64,000 nucleotides of DNA from Bacteroidales bacterium (GTDB taxonomy: Bacteria; Bacteroidota; Bacteroidia; Bacteroidales; P3), in assembly GCA_016292015.1 (NCBI GenBank), contig JAEEZY010000009.1, forward strand, positions 1 through 64,000, read 5' to 3'. The notes beneath the pieces are model-generated. The model saw only the letters and a program-made list of their open reading frames with translations, ran no database searches and was not told the origin of the DNA. The translations under genes and the position numbers were made by a program. Below are positions 1 to 6,734 of the stretch, in pieces (the stretch's first letter is position 1; each line of letters begins with the position of its first letter).

Positions 1-1
1 C

Positions 2-499
2 GCACATCCAGCCTACCTGACGATAGACAGGACGGAATGGAATGCTACGGATCGCAGTGGCGGCGCAGATTGGAAGGCATGGTATGTTGACGGTGTCTAT
101 TATGGCGACGGTCACCATATCAGCGACAAGATCGTGCCTCCGATTGACTCTCTCAGCATCGTCCTTATTGTCGGAAATGAAGAATGTGCCGATACAGCGC
201 GTCGCACTATACCTTATGTCAACGCTGGTCTGTGGGTGCCGAATGCCTTCACACCGTCGCAGGACGACAACAGCTACTTTGGAGCTGTCGGAACGGGAAT
301 CAGCAACTACAAGATGTGGGTTTACACGCGTGAGGGTCTGCTGGTGTTCTACTCCGATTCTATGGGAGACAAGTGGGATGGAACGCACGATGGCAAGAAG
401 TGTCCGCAGGGAACATATACCTATAGGATACTGTACAGCACCGTGGCGGAGCCTGAGTCGGAGATGGAAGAGGTTGGCACTGTGACACTGCTGAGATAG
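2..499 (+). CDS. C-terminal end of a T9SS type B sorted surface protein (partial)
   Basis: The frame is open from the window edge to a TAG at 497-499; the start lies upstream. The last ~85 residues fit the gliding-motility-associated C-terminal domain (type B sorting domain): 'VPNAFTPSQDD', then 'ISNYKMWVYTREGLLVF', a W-D-G-T core ('KWDGTHDGK') and 'CPQGTYTYRILY'. Proteins with this tail are exported by the type IX secretion system and held on or released from the cell surface. The upstream ~40 residues look like the end of a PKD/Ig-like repeat. The catalytic or binding part is not in the window, so its role cannot be given. A strong terminator follows 21 bases after the stop, so this is the end of a transcription unit. 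Confidence 0.85.
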   Translation, partial: AHPAYLTIDRTEWNATDRSGGADWKAWYVDGVYYGDGHHISDKIVPPIDSLSIVLIVGNEECADTARRTIPYVNAGLWVPNAFTPSQDDNSYFGAVGTGISNYKMWVYTREGLLVFYSDSMGDKWDGTHDGKKCPQGTYTYRILYSTVAEPESEMEEVGTVTLLR

Positions 500-519
500 G
501 AATAATGGTTTTTATTCAA

Positions 520-550
520 GCGGCGGGTGCGACAGCACCCGCCGCTTTTT
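520..550 (+). terminator. Rho-independent terminator
   Basis: Perfect 11-bp stem (520-530 with 535-545), GACA loop, then a T5 run. It ends transcription of the type B sorting-domain gene. Confidence 0.9.
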
Positions 551-665
551 GTTTTCACGGTCGTCTGTTTCTTTGTCTGGACACTTGTACTGTATTTATT
601 GCAATAATCTTTCCTAATCTACGTTATCTATCAAAGTTATTCATCTAATATCATAATTTTTTATC

Positions 666-977
666 ATGGACGACAAGAAAAAACAGGAGTTGAGCCTCGA
701 CTTTTCCCCAGAAGTGCTTAAAGGCACATACAGCAATTTGGTTGTTATCTCTCATTCTCCATCAGAATTTGTTATTGACTTTGCACAAGCGATGCCTGGA
801 ACGAAGAACCCCACCGTGCGTCAGCGCATAGTGATGGCTCCGATGCACGCCAAGCGTTTTATGATGGCGATGCAGGACAACATCAACCGTTTCGAAAACA
901 CTTTCGGGAAAATCGGAGAACCGCAGATGCCCGGCATGAGTGACACGGTGCCATACGACATCATAGGAAAAGCGTGA
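666..977 (+). CDS. DUF3467 family small protein
   Basis: A 103-residue soluble protein starting 'MDDKKKQELSLDFSPEVL'. The pattern 'GTYSNLVVISHSPSEFVIDF', then 'RIVMAPMHAKRFMMAMQDNI' and 'NRFENTFG', is that of DUF3467, a widespread Bacteroidota family of unknown function. Length fits the family (about 100 residues). There is no signal peptide or membrane segment, so it is probably cytoplasmic. It stands alone between a terminator and a convergent PPTase gene. In some genomes the family lies near RNA polymerase or translation genes, which is not the case here. Family assignment is firm; function is unknown. Confidence 0.85.
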   Translation: MDDKKKQELSLDFSPEVLKGTYSNLVVISHSPSEFVIDFAQAMPGTKNPTVRQRIVMAPMHAKRFMMAMQDNINRFENTFGKIGEPQMPGMSDTVPYDIIGKA

Positions 978-982
978 TTGAT

Positions 983-1060
983 GCGTGAGTGCTTGAATGT
1001 GTGATTGTGCGGGTGATTACTCACTAACACATTAACACACTGGCACGTTAACACATTAAT
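983..1060. repeat. Intergenic word repeat (GTGTGAATG / CACATTAACACATTAA)
   Basis: The gap between the convergent genes is filled by short repeats: first TGCGTGAGTG / TTGAATGTGTGA words, then their complement as CACATTAACACA units. The stop codon (TAA) of the PPTase gene lies inside the last CACATTAA unit. The same word recurs at 4358-4432, 5991-6030, 9080-9125, 25856-25895 and 36450-36485. Confidence 0.8.
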
Positions 1061-1658
1061 AGCAGATGGATACCCATCCGTCGCCTTCGGGCAGCGGGTG
1101 GGTTTCTATTGTGTGACCTGTGGCATGTGACCTGTGACCTGTTGGTTGTGGCGGGATGCCGTTCAGGGGTTCCACTATGCCGGTGCCGGTATATTTGAGG
1201 TAGGCCTCTTTGCGGGTCCAAAGACGCAGAAACTCCATATCAGGCTCTTGAGAGGCGGCTATCAGATGTTGCTCGTCTTCGCTGCAAACCCTTTTTATCA
1301 ACGATTGTGATACCTTGCGACGACACTCGATATCCACCCCCACAGGAGAGCTGTGAATCGCCACCGCCACATAGCGACGACAGTGGCTGAGGTTGAAATG
1401 CAACTCAGGATGGTTTTTTATGTACGGCTTGCCGCCTTCGGCGTATTCTATCGACGGCAACTCTTTCAGTAGTCCGTTGCTCCGCAACATCTCCACCAGC
1501 AGGCTGTAGGAGGCGGCAGTCTCAATCTTGCGGGAGAGGTTGGAGAAGCCCTCAATACGTTCAGCCTGCTCTTTTGGAAACCACTTCAGACACTCCTCGA
1601 CAGCATGGGCGTCGAAGAGCGAGAGAGACTTTATCTGGAAGAGGGGCTGGGGCATCAT
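1056..1658 (-). CDS. 4'-phosphopantetheinyl transferase superfamily protein
   Basis: 200 residues. Sfp/AcpS-superfamily motifs are in order: 'LHFNLSHC', 'VGVDIECRR' (Mg-binding D and E) and 'LRLWTRKEAYLKYTGTG' (W-T-R-K-E-A-Y-L-K core). The enzyme would transfer the 4'-phosphopantetheine arm of CoA to a Ser of an acyl or peptidyl carrier protein. No carrier protein is encoded nearby. It lies 2 bp downstream of tsaC on the same strand, so the two are probably co-transcribed. Odd feature: residues ~170-182 (Pro, Thr, Gly, His, Ser-rich) are encoded by a copy of the CACAGGTCACAC intergenic word (1111-1142), and the stop codon lies in another word repeat. The C-terminal region may therefore have been reshaped by repeat sequence. 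Confidence 0.88.
   Translation of the reverse strand: MMPQPLFQIKSLSLFDAHAVEECLKWFPKEQAERIEGFSNLSRKIETAASYSLLVEMLRSNGLLKELPSIEYAEGGKPYIKNHPELHFNLSHCRRYVAVAIHSSPVGVDIECRRKVSQSLIKRVCSEDEQHLIAASQEPDMEFLRLWTRKEAYLKYTGTGIVEPLNGIPPQPTGHRSHATGHTIETHPLPEGDGWVSICY
1111..1142 (-). repeat. CACAGGTCACA word inside the PPTase coding sequence
   Basis: The minus strand carries three imperfect copies of CACAGGTCACA within the reading frame. The same word forms a 14-bp tandem array in the intergenic DNA at 14680-14720. Confidence 0.75.
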
Positions 1659-1660
1659 TG

Positions 1661-2230
1661 TTAGTTTCTGATTATAGTTGTGCTTCCGTCAGGTTCTACT
1701 TTCACGATTTTGGAGCCAGAGGTTCCGCCTGAGGCGGTGTCAGGTGTGTTAGGCACACAGTAGTCCACGGCTGATTTCAGCTCATCAGAGATCTCTTCAT
1801 AGCAGGTGGGGGATGGAAGTCCAGAGAAGTTGGCTGAGGTGCTCACGATGGGTTGAGCGAGGCGTGAAATCAGTTCTTGACAGAAATAGTGGTTGGGTAG
1901 GCGAACGCCTATGGTGCCGTCGTCGGCAGGCAGGTTCGAGGCGAGGGTTATGTCGGAGGGAAGCAGTCGGGTGGGCATGATCACCGTAGTGGGGCGGGAA
2001 GAATCAAGAAGCAGGCTGTCGATCTCTTTGTTGCCGGTGCGGAACGAGGTGCGGTCAGCGAGAATCAGCATGCTTTTCGAATGGTCGCGGCGCTTAATGG
2101 AGTATATTTTTTCAACTGCGTCGGAGTTTGATGCTATGCAGCCGATACCCCATATAGTGTCTGTCGGGTAGAGGATTACGTCGCCGCGGGTCAGGCAATC
2201 GAGAGCTTTGTCGATGAGAGATTTGTCCAT
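1661..2230 (-). CDS. tsaC: L-threonylcarbamoyladenylate synthase (TsaC/YrdC)
   Basis: 189 residues, the length of the short TsaC form without the Sua5 C-terminal domain. The YrdC fold is shown by 'GDVILYPTDTIWGIGC' near the N-terminus, 'IYSIKRRDHSKSMLILA' (the K-R...K-S-M substrate-binding segment), 'TIGVRLPNHYFCQELI' and 'QPIVSTSANFSGLPSP'. It makes threonylcarbamoyl-AMP from Thr, bicarbonate and ATP, the first step of the t6A37 modification of ANN-decoding tRNAs, and is essential in most bacteria. It leads an operon with the PPTase gene (2-bp gap) and is divergent from the POT transporter, with overlapping promoter elements between them. Confidence 0.93.
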   Translation of the reverse strand: MDKSLIDKALDCLTRGDVILYPTDTIWGIGCIASNSDAVEKIYSIKRRDHSKSMLILADRTSFRTGNKEIDSLLLDSSRPTTVIMPTRLLPSDITLASNLPADDGTIGVRLPNHYFCQELISRLAQPIVSTSANFSGLPSPTCYEEISDELKSAVDYCVPNTPDTASGGTSGSKIVKVEPDGSTTIIRN

Positions 2231-2240
2231 AATGTAGCTG

Positions 2241-2277
2241 CAAAATTACTTATAATTGAGAAATTTTAGTACATTTG
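2241..2277. promoter_or_regulatory. Divergent -7 elements for tsaC (-) and the POT transporter (+)
   Basis: On the minus strand TAATTTTG (2248-2241) fits the Bacteroidota TAnnTTTG -7 box for tsaC. On the plus strand TACATTTG (2270-2277) fits it for the transporter gene. Neither has a clear TTG at the -33 distance, so strength is uncertain. Confidence 0.5.
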
Positions 2278-2345
2278 CACTTCGGTTTGCTATAAAACGG
2301 AAGAAACAAACAAAATAATAGATTAATAACTAAAAAATTACAAAC

Positions 2346-3962
2346 ATGTTTAAAGGACATCCCAAAGGGTTAATCGCAGCCGCTTTGTCCAATATGGGTG
2401 AGCGCTTCGGTTACTACATCATGAATGCCGTTTTGCTGCTTTTCTTGGCATCGAAATTCGGTATTCCCGACGAGGTGGCGGCTATCATCTATGCCGTATT
2501 CTATTTTGCAATCTATGTGTTGAGCCTGCCGGGCGGTATCATCGCAGACAAGCTGCAGAACTATAAAGGTACCATCCAGGCTGGTCTTCTTACTATGGCA
2601 GCCGGTTATGTGGTGCTTTCCATCCCCCTGATGGGATTTCTCGATCCTGCACAGACGGGTGGCAGCTCGAAGATGCTCATCCTGGTCATTACCTGTGTTG
2701 CACTTCTGGTCATTGCCTTCGGTAACGGTCTTTTCAAAGGCAACCTGCAGGCATTGGTTGGTCAGATGTATGACAACCTCGAAGCTGAGGCCGCAAAGAA
2801 AGGTCCGGAGGCATTGGCCGACGCCAAGAGTAAACGTGACCCAGGCTTCCAGATTTTCTATGTGTTCATCAACATCGGAGGCGTTCTGGCACCGTTTGTG
2901 GCTCCATCGCTGCGTCAGTGGTGGCTGGGATTGAAGGGCATGACCTACAATGCAGACCTGCCTGCACTCTGCCATCAGTACCTTGCCGATCCTGCCAATA
3001 TGGATCCTACCGCTATGTCGAACCTCACTACCATGATGGAGAAGTCGTACGAAGGATATGCAGCTGCCGGCGATATGGCACAGGCTTGCGTGAACTACCT
3101 CGATGTGTTCAACACTGGCGTACACTATTCCTTCCTCGCTTCTGTTGCAGCCATGCTCATCTCGCTCGTCATATTCCTCTGCACCAAGAAAGGCATGCCC
3201 AATCCAGAGAAGAAAGTCAAGGCTTCTGTTGTCGAAGGAGCCAAAGAGCAGGTTGAAGAGATCGCACCCGAAGAGCGCGCCGCTATGGCCAAGGATGTCA
3301 AGCAGCGTATGGCAGGCTTGTATGCCGTGCTGGGCATCTGCGTCTTCTTCTGGATGGCCTTCCACCAGAACGGACAGTCGCTGTCGCTCTTTGCCCGTAA
3401 CTTCGTCAACTCCGACAGCGTGGCACCCGAAGTGTGGCAGTTCCTGAATCCCGCATTGGTTATCCTGCTCACCCCTGTTATTATGTGGCTTTTCGGCACA
3501 TCATGGGGTCGCAAGTTCTCCACCCCGCGCAAGATCGCTCTGGGTATGGGTTTCGTGGCGTTGGCCTACCTGTTCCTTGTGGTACTCTGCGGTATGATTG
3601 GATACCCGAGCGGCACCGACTATCTGGCACAGGATGTGGCTGAGCGTCTGCCCAAGACTGGCGCATGGGTGCTCATTGTGACCTATTTCTTCCTCACCGT
3701 TGCAGAACTTTTCATCTCTCCGCTGGGATTGAGCTTTGTGTCGAAGATTGCCCCGAAGCATATACAGGGTATCTGCCAAGGCTTGTGGCTGAGCGCCACC
3801 GCCATCGGCAACCTGCTCATCATGATTGGACCCATCCTGTTCAACAAGCTGCCCAAGCTTTGGATGTGCTGGATGGTGTTCTTCATCATCTGCGTCATCG
3901 CCATGGCCATCATGTTCGGCATGCTGAAGTGGCTTGAGAGGATCACCGCTGAGAAGAAATAA
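2346..3962 (+). CDS. POT/PTR family proton-coupled peptide transporter
   Basis: 538 residues, about 12-14 hydrophobic segments. The N-terminus 'ALSNMGERFGYYIMNAVLL' carries the family E-R-F-x-Y-Y motif used in proton coupling. 'PGGIIADKLQ' follows TM2 and 'FYVFINIGGVLAPFVAPSL' lies in mid-protein, as in di/tripeptide symporters. A hydrophilic stretch of ~100 residues (about 190-290) separates the halves, as in several Bacteroidota POT proteins. It takes up small peptides across the inner membrane with protons. It has its own promoter region and a terminator after the stop, so it is monocistronic. Substrate range cannot be judged from sequence. Confidence 0.92.
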   Translation: MFKGHPKGLIAAALSNMGERFGYYIMNAVLLLFLASKFGIPDEVAAIIYAVFYFAIYVLSLPGGIIADKLQNYKGTIQAGLLTMAAGYVVLSIPLMGFLDPAQTGGSSKMLILVITCVALLVIAFGNGLFKGNLQALVGQMYDNLEAEAAKKGPEALADAKSKRDPGFQIFYVFINIGGVLAPFVAPSLRQWWLGLKGMTYNADLPALCHQYLADPANMDPTAMSNLTTMMEKSYEGYAAAGDMAQACVNYLDVFNTGVHYSFLASVAAMLISLVIFLCTKKGMPNPEKKVKASVVEGAKEQVEEIAPEERAAMAKDVKQRMAGLYAVLGICVFFWMAFHQNGQSLSLFARNFVNSDSVAPEVWQFLNPALVILLTPVIMWLFGTSWGRKFSTPRKIALGMGFVALAYLFLVVLCGMIGYPSGTDYLAQDVAERLPKTGAWVLIVTYFFLTVAELFISPLGLSFVSKIAPKHIQGICQGLWLSATAIGNLLIMIGPILFNKLPKLWMCWMVFFIICVIAMAIMFGMLKWLERITAEKK

Positions 3963-3988
3963 ATAGATTCTTTCTTCAAGAAAACCAC

Positions 3989-4028
3989 AAAGGCAGGACG
4001 TCACTTGGTGATGCCCTGTCTTTTGTTT
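3989..4028 (+). terminator. Rho-independent terminator
   Basis: 16-bp stem with one mismatch and two G-U pairs (3989-4004 with 4008-4023), TTG loop and a T-rich tail. It ends the POT transporter unit. Confidence 0.8.
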
Positions 4029-4149
4029 TAATTGATGCTCTTTTCCACGGATTACACGTATCTTTATTCTGGTCGCTGCGCTCAAAATCTTTCGAATATC
4101 TATTTTAAAATCTTTAGATGGGTTACTTTCGGTTGGGGTTAATGTATAT

Positions 4150-4259
4150 GAGGTTATGGTGAGGTTATGGTGAGGTTATGGTGAAGTCATAGTGAAGTCA
4201 TAGTAAAGTCATAGTAAAGTCATAGTAAAGTCATGGTAAAGTCATGGTAAAGTCATAGT
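4150..4259. repeat. Tandem array, 10 x 11 bp (GAGGTTATGGT to AAAGTCATAGT)
   Basis: Ten uninterrupted units of exactly 11 bp. The first three are GAGGTTATGGT, then two GAAGTCATAGT, then five AAAGTCAT(A/G)GT. The sequence drifts along the array while the period stays fixed. Confidence 0.97.
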
Positions 4260-4531
4260 ATCAACATTGACGTTGACCTTAACTTTGACCAAGATTAAGT
4301 TTTTTTAACACCCATTTAGCCCAATTTAACATTTCACACGGTCATTACACAAGTAAGAGAATATGTTAATGCGTGAATGTGTGCTAACGGCTTTGCCGCT
4401 TGGCTCGGCCAAGAATGTGTTAATGTGTGAGTAGACGAGACCTTAACCATCTTCCATCTTCCATCTTCCAATACAACCCGTGCCGAGGGGCTGGTATAGT
4501 GCTTGTGAGGTTAAAGCGAGATGGCCTCCAA

Positions 4532-4564
4532 CTCGAAGCTAAATCGAAGCTAGATCGAAGCGAC
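4532..4564. repeat. Tandem array, 3 x 11 bp (ATCGAAGCTAG)
   Basis: CTCGAAGCTAA, ATCGAAGCTAG, ATCGAAGCGAC. Unrelated in sequence to the 4150 array but with the same 11-bp period. Confidence 0.85.
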
Positions 4565-4638
4565 ATGTGTAAAAGCTTAAATACGTGATATTTGCAATTT
4601 ATTAATTTGCAATTTACCGAATCGGCATTTTCCTACAC

Positions 4639-5655
4639 TTACCGCAGCTGGATTTTCATCGCGGGGCGGTCGCCTATCTGGAGTATGTAGTCATTGCAAC
4701 TGCCTGTCGCTATTGCCGATCCGTTGCTTGCGAGGCCGTTGAAGGCTGATGTACTCGGGAAAAGGTCGATGGTGCAGATGACGGTGGCCTTCTGCGCCGC
4801 CACGAGGTTGCCTGTGCAGTCGAACAGTCGTATGAGCTCGCCATCGACACCGGTGATAGTGAGCCGTGTGCCATCGAGCGAGACCGTAGGCTCGTCGTCA
4901 TCGGGTGGCTGAACGGTCTCGTCACCGTTGTCCATGAAGCTGATGATATCCAATGGCGGCAGCTTCTCCAAAGGCTCCGGTTTGGTTTTGGGTGTGCGCC
5001 TGACTTTATTTGTCGAAGGTATGGTGTCCAGCTTTTGCGGCGCGGGCTCTTGGGGTGTTGGTATGGTGTCGATTAGCTTTTCTTCATCGCCCCCTTTGCC
5101 AAAGAAATATTGTCTCCACTCCGGGACCACGGCGACGGCCACCACGGTGGTCACCAGCAAGGCCAGCAGAATCAGTGCCACACGGCGCATTTTCTGTATG
5201 GTGCGGCGCATCCGCTGATAGACGGCATCTCGGTTGAGTCCCATCGCAGCACCTATTTCGTCTCCACGATAGCCGTCGAGATAGAGCTGCATCATTTGTT
5301 GCTCGTCTGGTGTGAGTGTTGAGATGAGGTTGTCGAGAAGTTCTTTACGATGAACGGATTCTTCGTCGGCGGTGGAGTGAAAAAAATCTTCGGTTAGAGG
5401 CTCGGTGTATAGCGTTTTCCGCCTGTCGATTTGGTAGAATACCGACCGTGCCTGCCAACGCACCCATGCACGTTCCTGCCAAGAGGTGGAATTGGGACGT
5501 AGCTTGCCGAGGTTCTCCCACAGTTGAATGGAGACCTCCTGCAGAAGATCCTGGCAGTGGTCGTAGTTTCCATTTGCCTTTTTCCAGCACATGCACCACA
5601 GCATTTTACGGTGACGTTCAAGCAGGGTGGTGTATGTATGGTGTTGGTCGGTCAT
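4639..5655 (-). CDS. ECF-type sigma factor fused to a TM helix and a sorting-domain-like tail
   Basis: 338 residues. Residues ~1-75 fit sigma-70 region 2 ('DHCQDLLQEVSIQLWENL', then 'RAWVRWQARSVFYQIDRRK'). Residues ~108-158 fit region 4 with its helix-turn-helix ('LTPDEQQMMQLYLDGY', 'GDEIGAAMGLNRDAVYQRM'). A strong hydrophobic helix follows ('VALILLALLVTTVVAVAVV', about 163-181), then a Pro/Thr-rich linker and a ~75-residue C-terminal region. That region, with 'RLTITGVDGELIRLFDCTG' and 'DYILQIGDRPAMKIQLR', resembles a degenerate T9SS type A sorting domain. Ordinary ECF factors stop after region 4. I infer a membrane-tethered sigma factor with a periplasmic sensor tail, possibly released by proteolysis. 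It is divergent from a lipoprotein/BspA pair across a conserved 506-bp region, which suggests it controls those genes. The sigma part is firm; the tail assignment is by eye. Confidence 0.82.
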   Translation of the reverse strand: MTDQHHTYTTLLERHRKMLWCMCWKKANGNYDHCQDLLQEVSIQLWENLGKLRPNSTSWQERAWVRWQARSVFYQIDRRKTLYTEPLTEDFFHSTADEESVHRKELLDNLISTLTPDEQQMMQLYLDGYRGDEIGAAMGLNRDAVYQRMRRTIQKMRRVALILLALLVTTVVAVAVVPEWRQYFFGKGGDEEKLIDTIPTPQEPAPQKLDTIPSTNKVRRTPKTKPEPLEKLPPLDIISFMDNGDETVQPPDDDEPTVSLDGTRLTITGVDGELIRLFDCTGNLVAAQKATVICTIDLFPSTSAFNGLASNGSAIATGSCNDYILQIGDRPAMKIQLR

Positions 5656-5750
5656 GTTTTATAAACGAATTCTTGCGAATAATGTTGTTACATAGTGGTC
5701 GGTGATCAGTAGTCAGTGGTTAATGACTAACACAATCATGTATTTAAACA

Positions 5751-5867
5751 ATATTACACATCTTTTTGCGAAAATCTGACAGGAAGGATTGAATTTTTTT
5801 TCAGTTGTCAGATTCGACTCCGTTTGTGTGTAATATGTTTGTAGGATTGGTCAGTATTTTACTGACC
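5751..5867. promoter_or_regulatory. Nested inverted repeats in the shared leader (copy A)
   Basis: ATATTACACA (5751-5760) pairs with TGTGTAATAT (5827-5836). Nested inside, TCTGACA (5775-5781) pairs with TGTCAGA (5806-5812), and both internal gaps are 14 bp, so the whole is symmetric. A TAnnTTTG-like box (TATGTTTG, 5834-5841) overlaps the right arm, and a hairpin GGTCAGTA/TACTGACC follows at 5849-5867. All are retained in copy B (8824-8935 region) with few changes. Likely a control region between the sigma gene and the lipoprotein gene; the bound factor is unknown. Confidence 0.65.
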
Positions 5868-6161
5868 GCAAAAACAAACAGATATGTATTTCATCTGACA
5901 TAGCCCCGCACAGGTTCTGATGGTGCCGCTGTGACGGGGCGGAAGGAAAAAAGTATGACGCAGGGAGAGTAAAGGATTGTGTTATTGTTTGAGTAACTAA
6001 CACATTAACGCATTCAGGCATTCAATCAATCAGACAATCTCATAACCCCTACCCAGAACACACAAGGCACTGTAAATAACACCTACAAAATAAAACGCTG
6101 TATTCGGATTAATGTTGTAGGTCATCGAAAACTACAAATCAAAAAACAAAATACTACAATT
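5868..6161. other. Long 5' leader before lipoprotein copy A
   Basis: No ORF of interest. Contains a strong hairpin (GCCCCGCACAG at 5903-5913 with CTGTGACGGGGC at 5929-5940, one bulged A), a CACATTAACGCATT word block (5991-6030), and a second stem (6081-6088 with 6115-6122) just upstream of the start codon. Confidence 0.6.
6081..6122 (+). promoter_or_regulatory. Leader stem with compensatory change between copies
   Basis: ACCTACAA (6081-6088) can pair with TTGTAGGT (6115-6122). In copy B the arms are ACCTGCAA (9184-9191) and TTGCGGGT (9232-9239): an A-T pair became G-C and a T-A became T-G, so pairing is kept. This supports a structured mRNA leader. The loops differ in length (26 and 40 nt). 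Confidence 0.5.
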
Positions 6162-6668
6162 ATGAAAAAAATAAATTGGACCATTATGGTCATAATTATC
6201 TCAGCCGTTGCCGTAACCTTTGTCGCCTGCAACAAGGAAAGTGAAATTCAGAACAATGAGACGGTGCAGTCAAGTGTTAAAATGGCAAATGGCGCTGCTG
6301 ATTTTTGTCCGCACTTCAAATATAGATTTGGATATTCGCCGGATTGTACGGCAAAATCAGGCTCTTTTTGCGGATTTGATATTGATGCCGTTCTTAACGG
6401 CGACGAGGTCTGCTATCTGATGATGAAAGACGGTGATCCAAACAGGTTTATATTGCCTACACCTGTATTGTTGTCGAATTCGGCGGGTGTTCTAATAGAC
6501 AGTGCCCGCACGGGTTCTATGACTTTCAACTCGGATTTTGAAATACTTTCTCCAAGTATGGCAAAGGATCTCGGTATAGATTTAATACCGGCTGGCAGAT
6601 ATCCGGCCTCTATGACCACATATCAAGGAGACAGCGTCGTAAGCATCCAACTAGACACTGTTTTGTAA
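6162..6668 (+). CDS. Small lipoprotein, copy A of a tandem pair
   Basis: 168 residues. A type II signal peptide ends in 'AVAVTFVACNKES', with Cys23 as the likely lipidated residue. The mature part has conserved Cys residues ('DFCPHFKYRF', 'DCTAKSG', 'FCGFDID') and ends 'DLGIDLIPAGRYPASM'. I do not recognise a named family. Its paralogue at 9278-9784 shares the signal peptide, the C-G-x-(D/N)-I-D segment and the C-terminal third, while residues 30-60 differ. A terminator-like hairpin and the BspA gene follow, so the two are probably co-transcribed with attenuation between them. A surface location is inferred from the partnership with a T9SS protein. Confidence 0.75.
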   Translation: MKKINWTIMVIIISAVAVTFVACNKESEIQNNETVQSSVKMANGAADFCPHFKYRFGYSPDCTAKSGSFCGFDIDAVLNGDEVCYLMMKDGDPNRFILPTPVLLSNSAGVLIDSARTGSMTFNSDFEILSPSMAKDLGIDLIPAGRYPASMTTYQGDSVVSIQLDTVL

Positions 6669-6677
6669 GTAATGCAT

Positions 6678-6710
6678 AAAGGGTAAGGCAATAATGTCTT
6701 ACCCTTTTTT
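6678..6710 (+). terminator. Intra-operon terminator/attenuator (copy A)
   Basis: 10-bp stem (6678-6687 with 6698-6707) followed by a T run. It lies 25 bp before the BspA-like gene and is conserved in copy B at 9793-9825, so it may set the ratio of lipoprotein to LRR protein. Confidence 0.75.
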
Positions 6711-6734
6711 AGAAACACCTAAATATACCGTAAT

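Larger units (their letters stand above)
4029..4638. other. Gene-free 0.6-kb stretch made largely of repeats
   Basis: I see no convincing gene here. It contains the 110-bp array of 11-bp units (4150-4259), a GTTAATGCGTGAATGTG word block split by a CTAACGGCTTTGCCG segment (4358-4432), a 7-bp CTTCCAT triplet (4451-4471) and a second 11-bp array (4532-4564). It separates a plus-strand terminator from the 3' end of the minus-strand sigma factor gene, so it is 3' to both genes. Confidence 0.7.
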
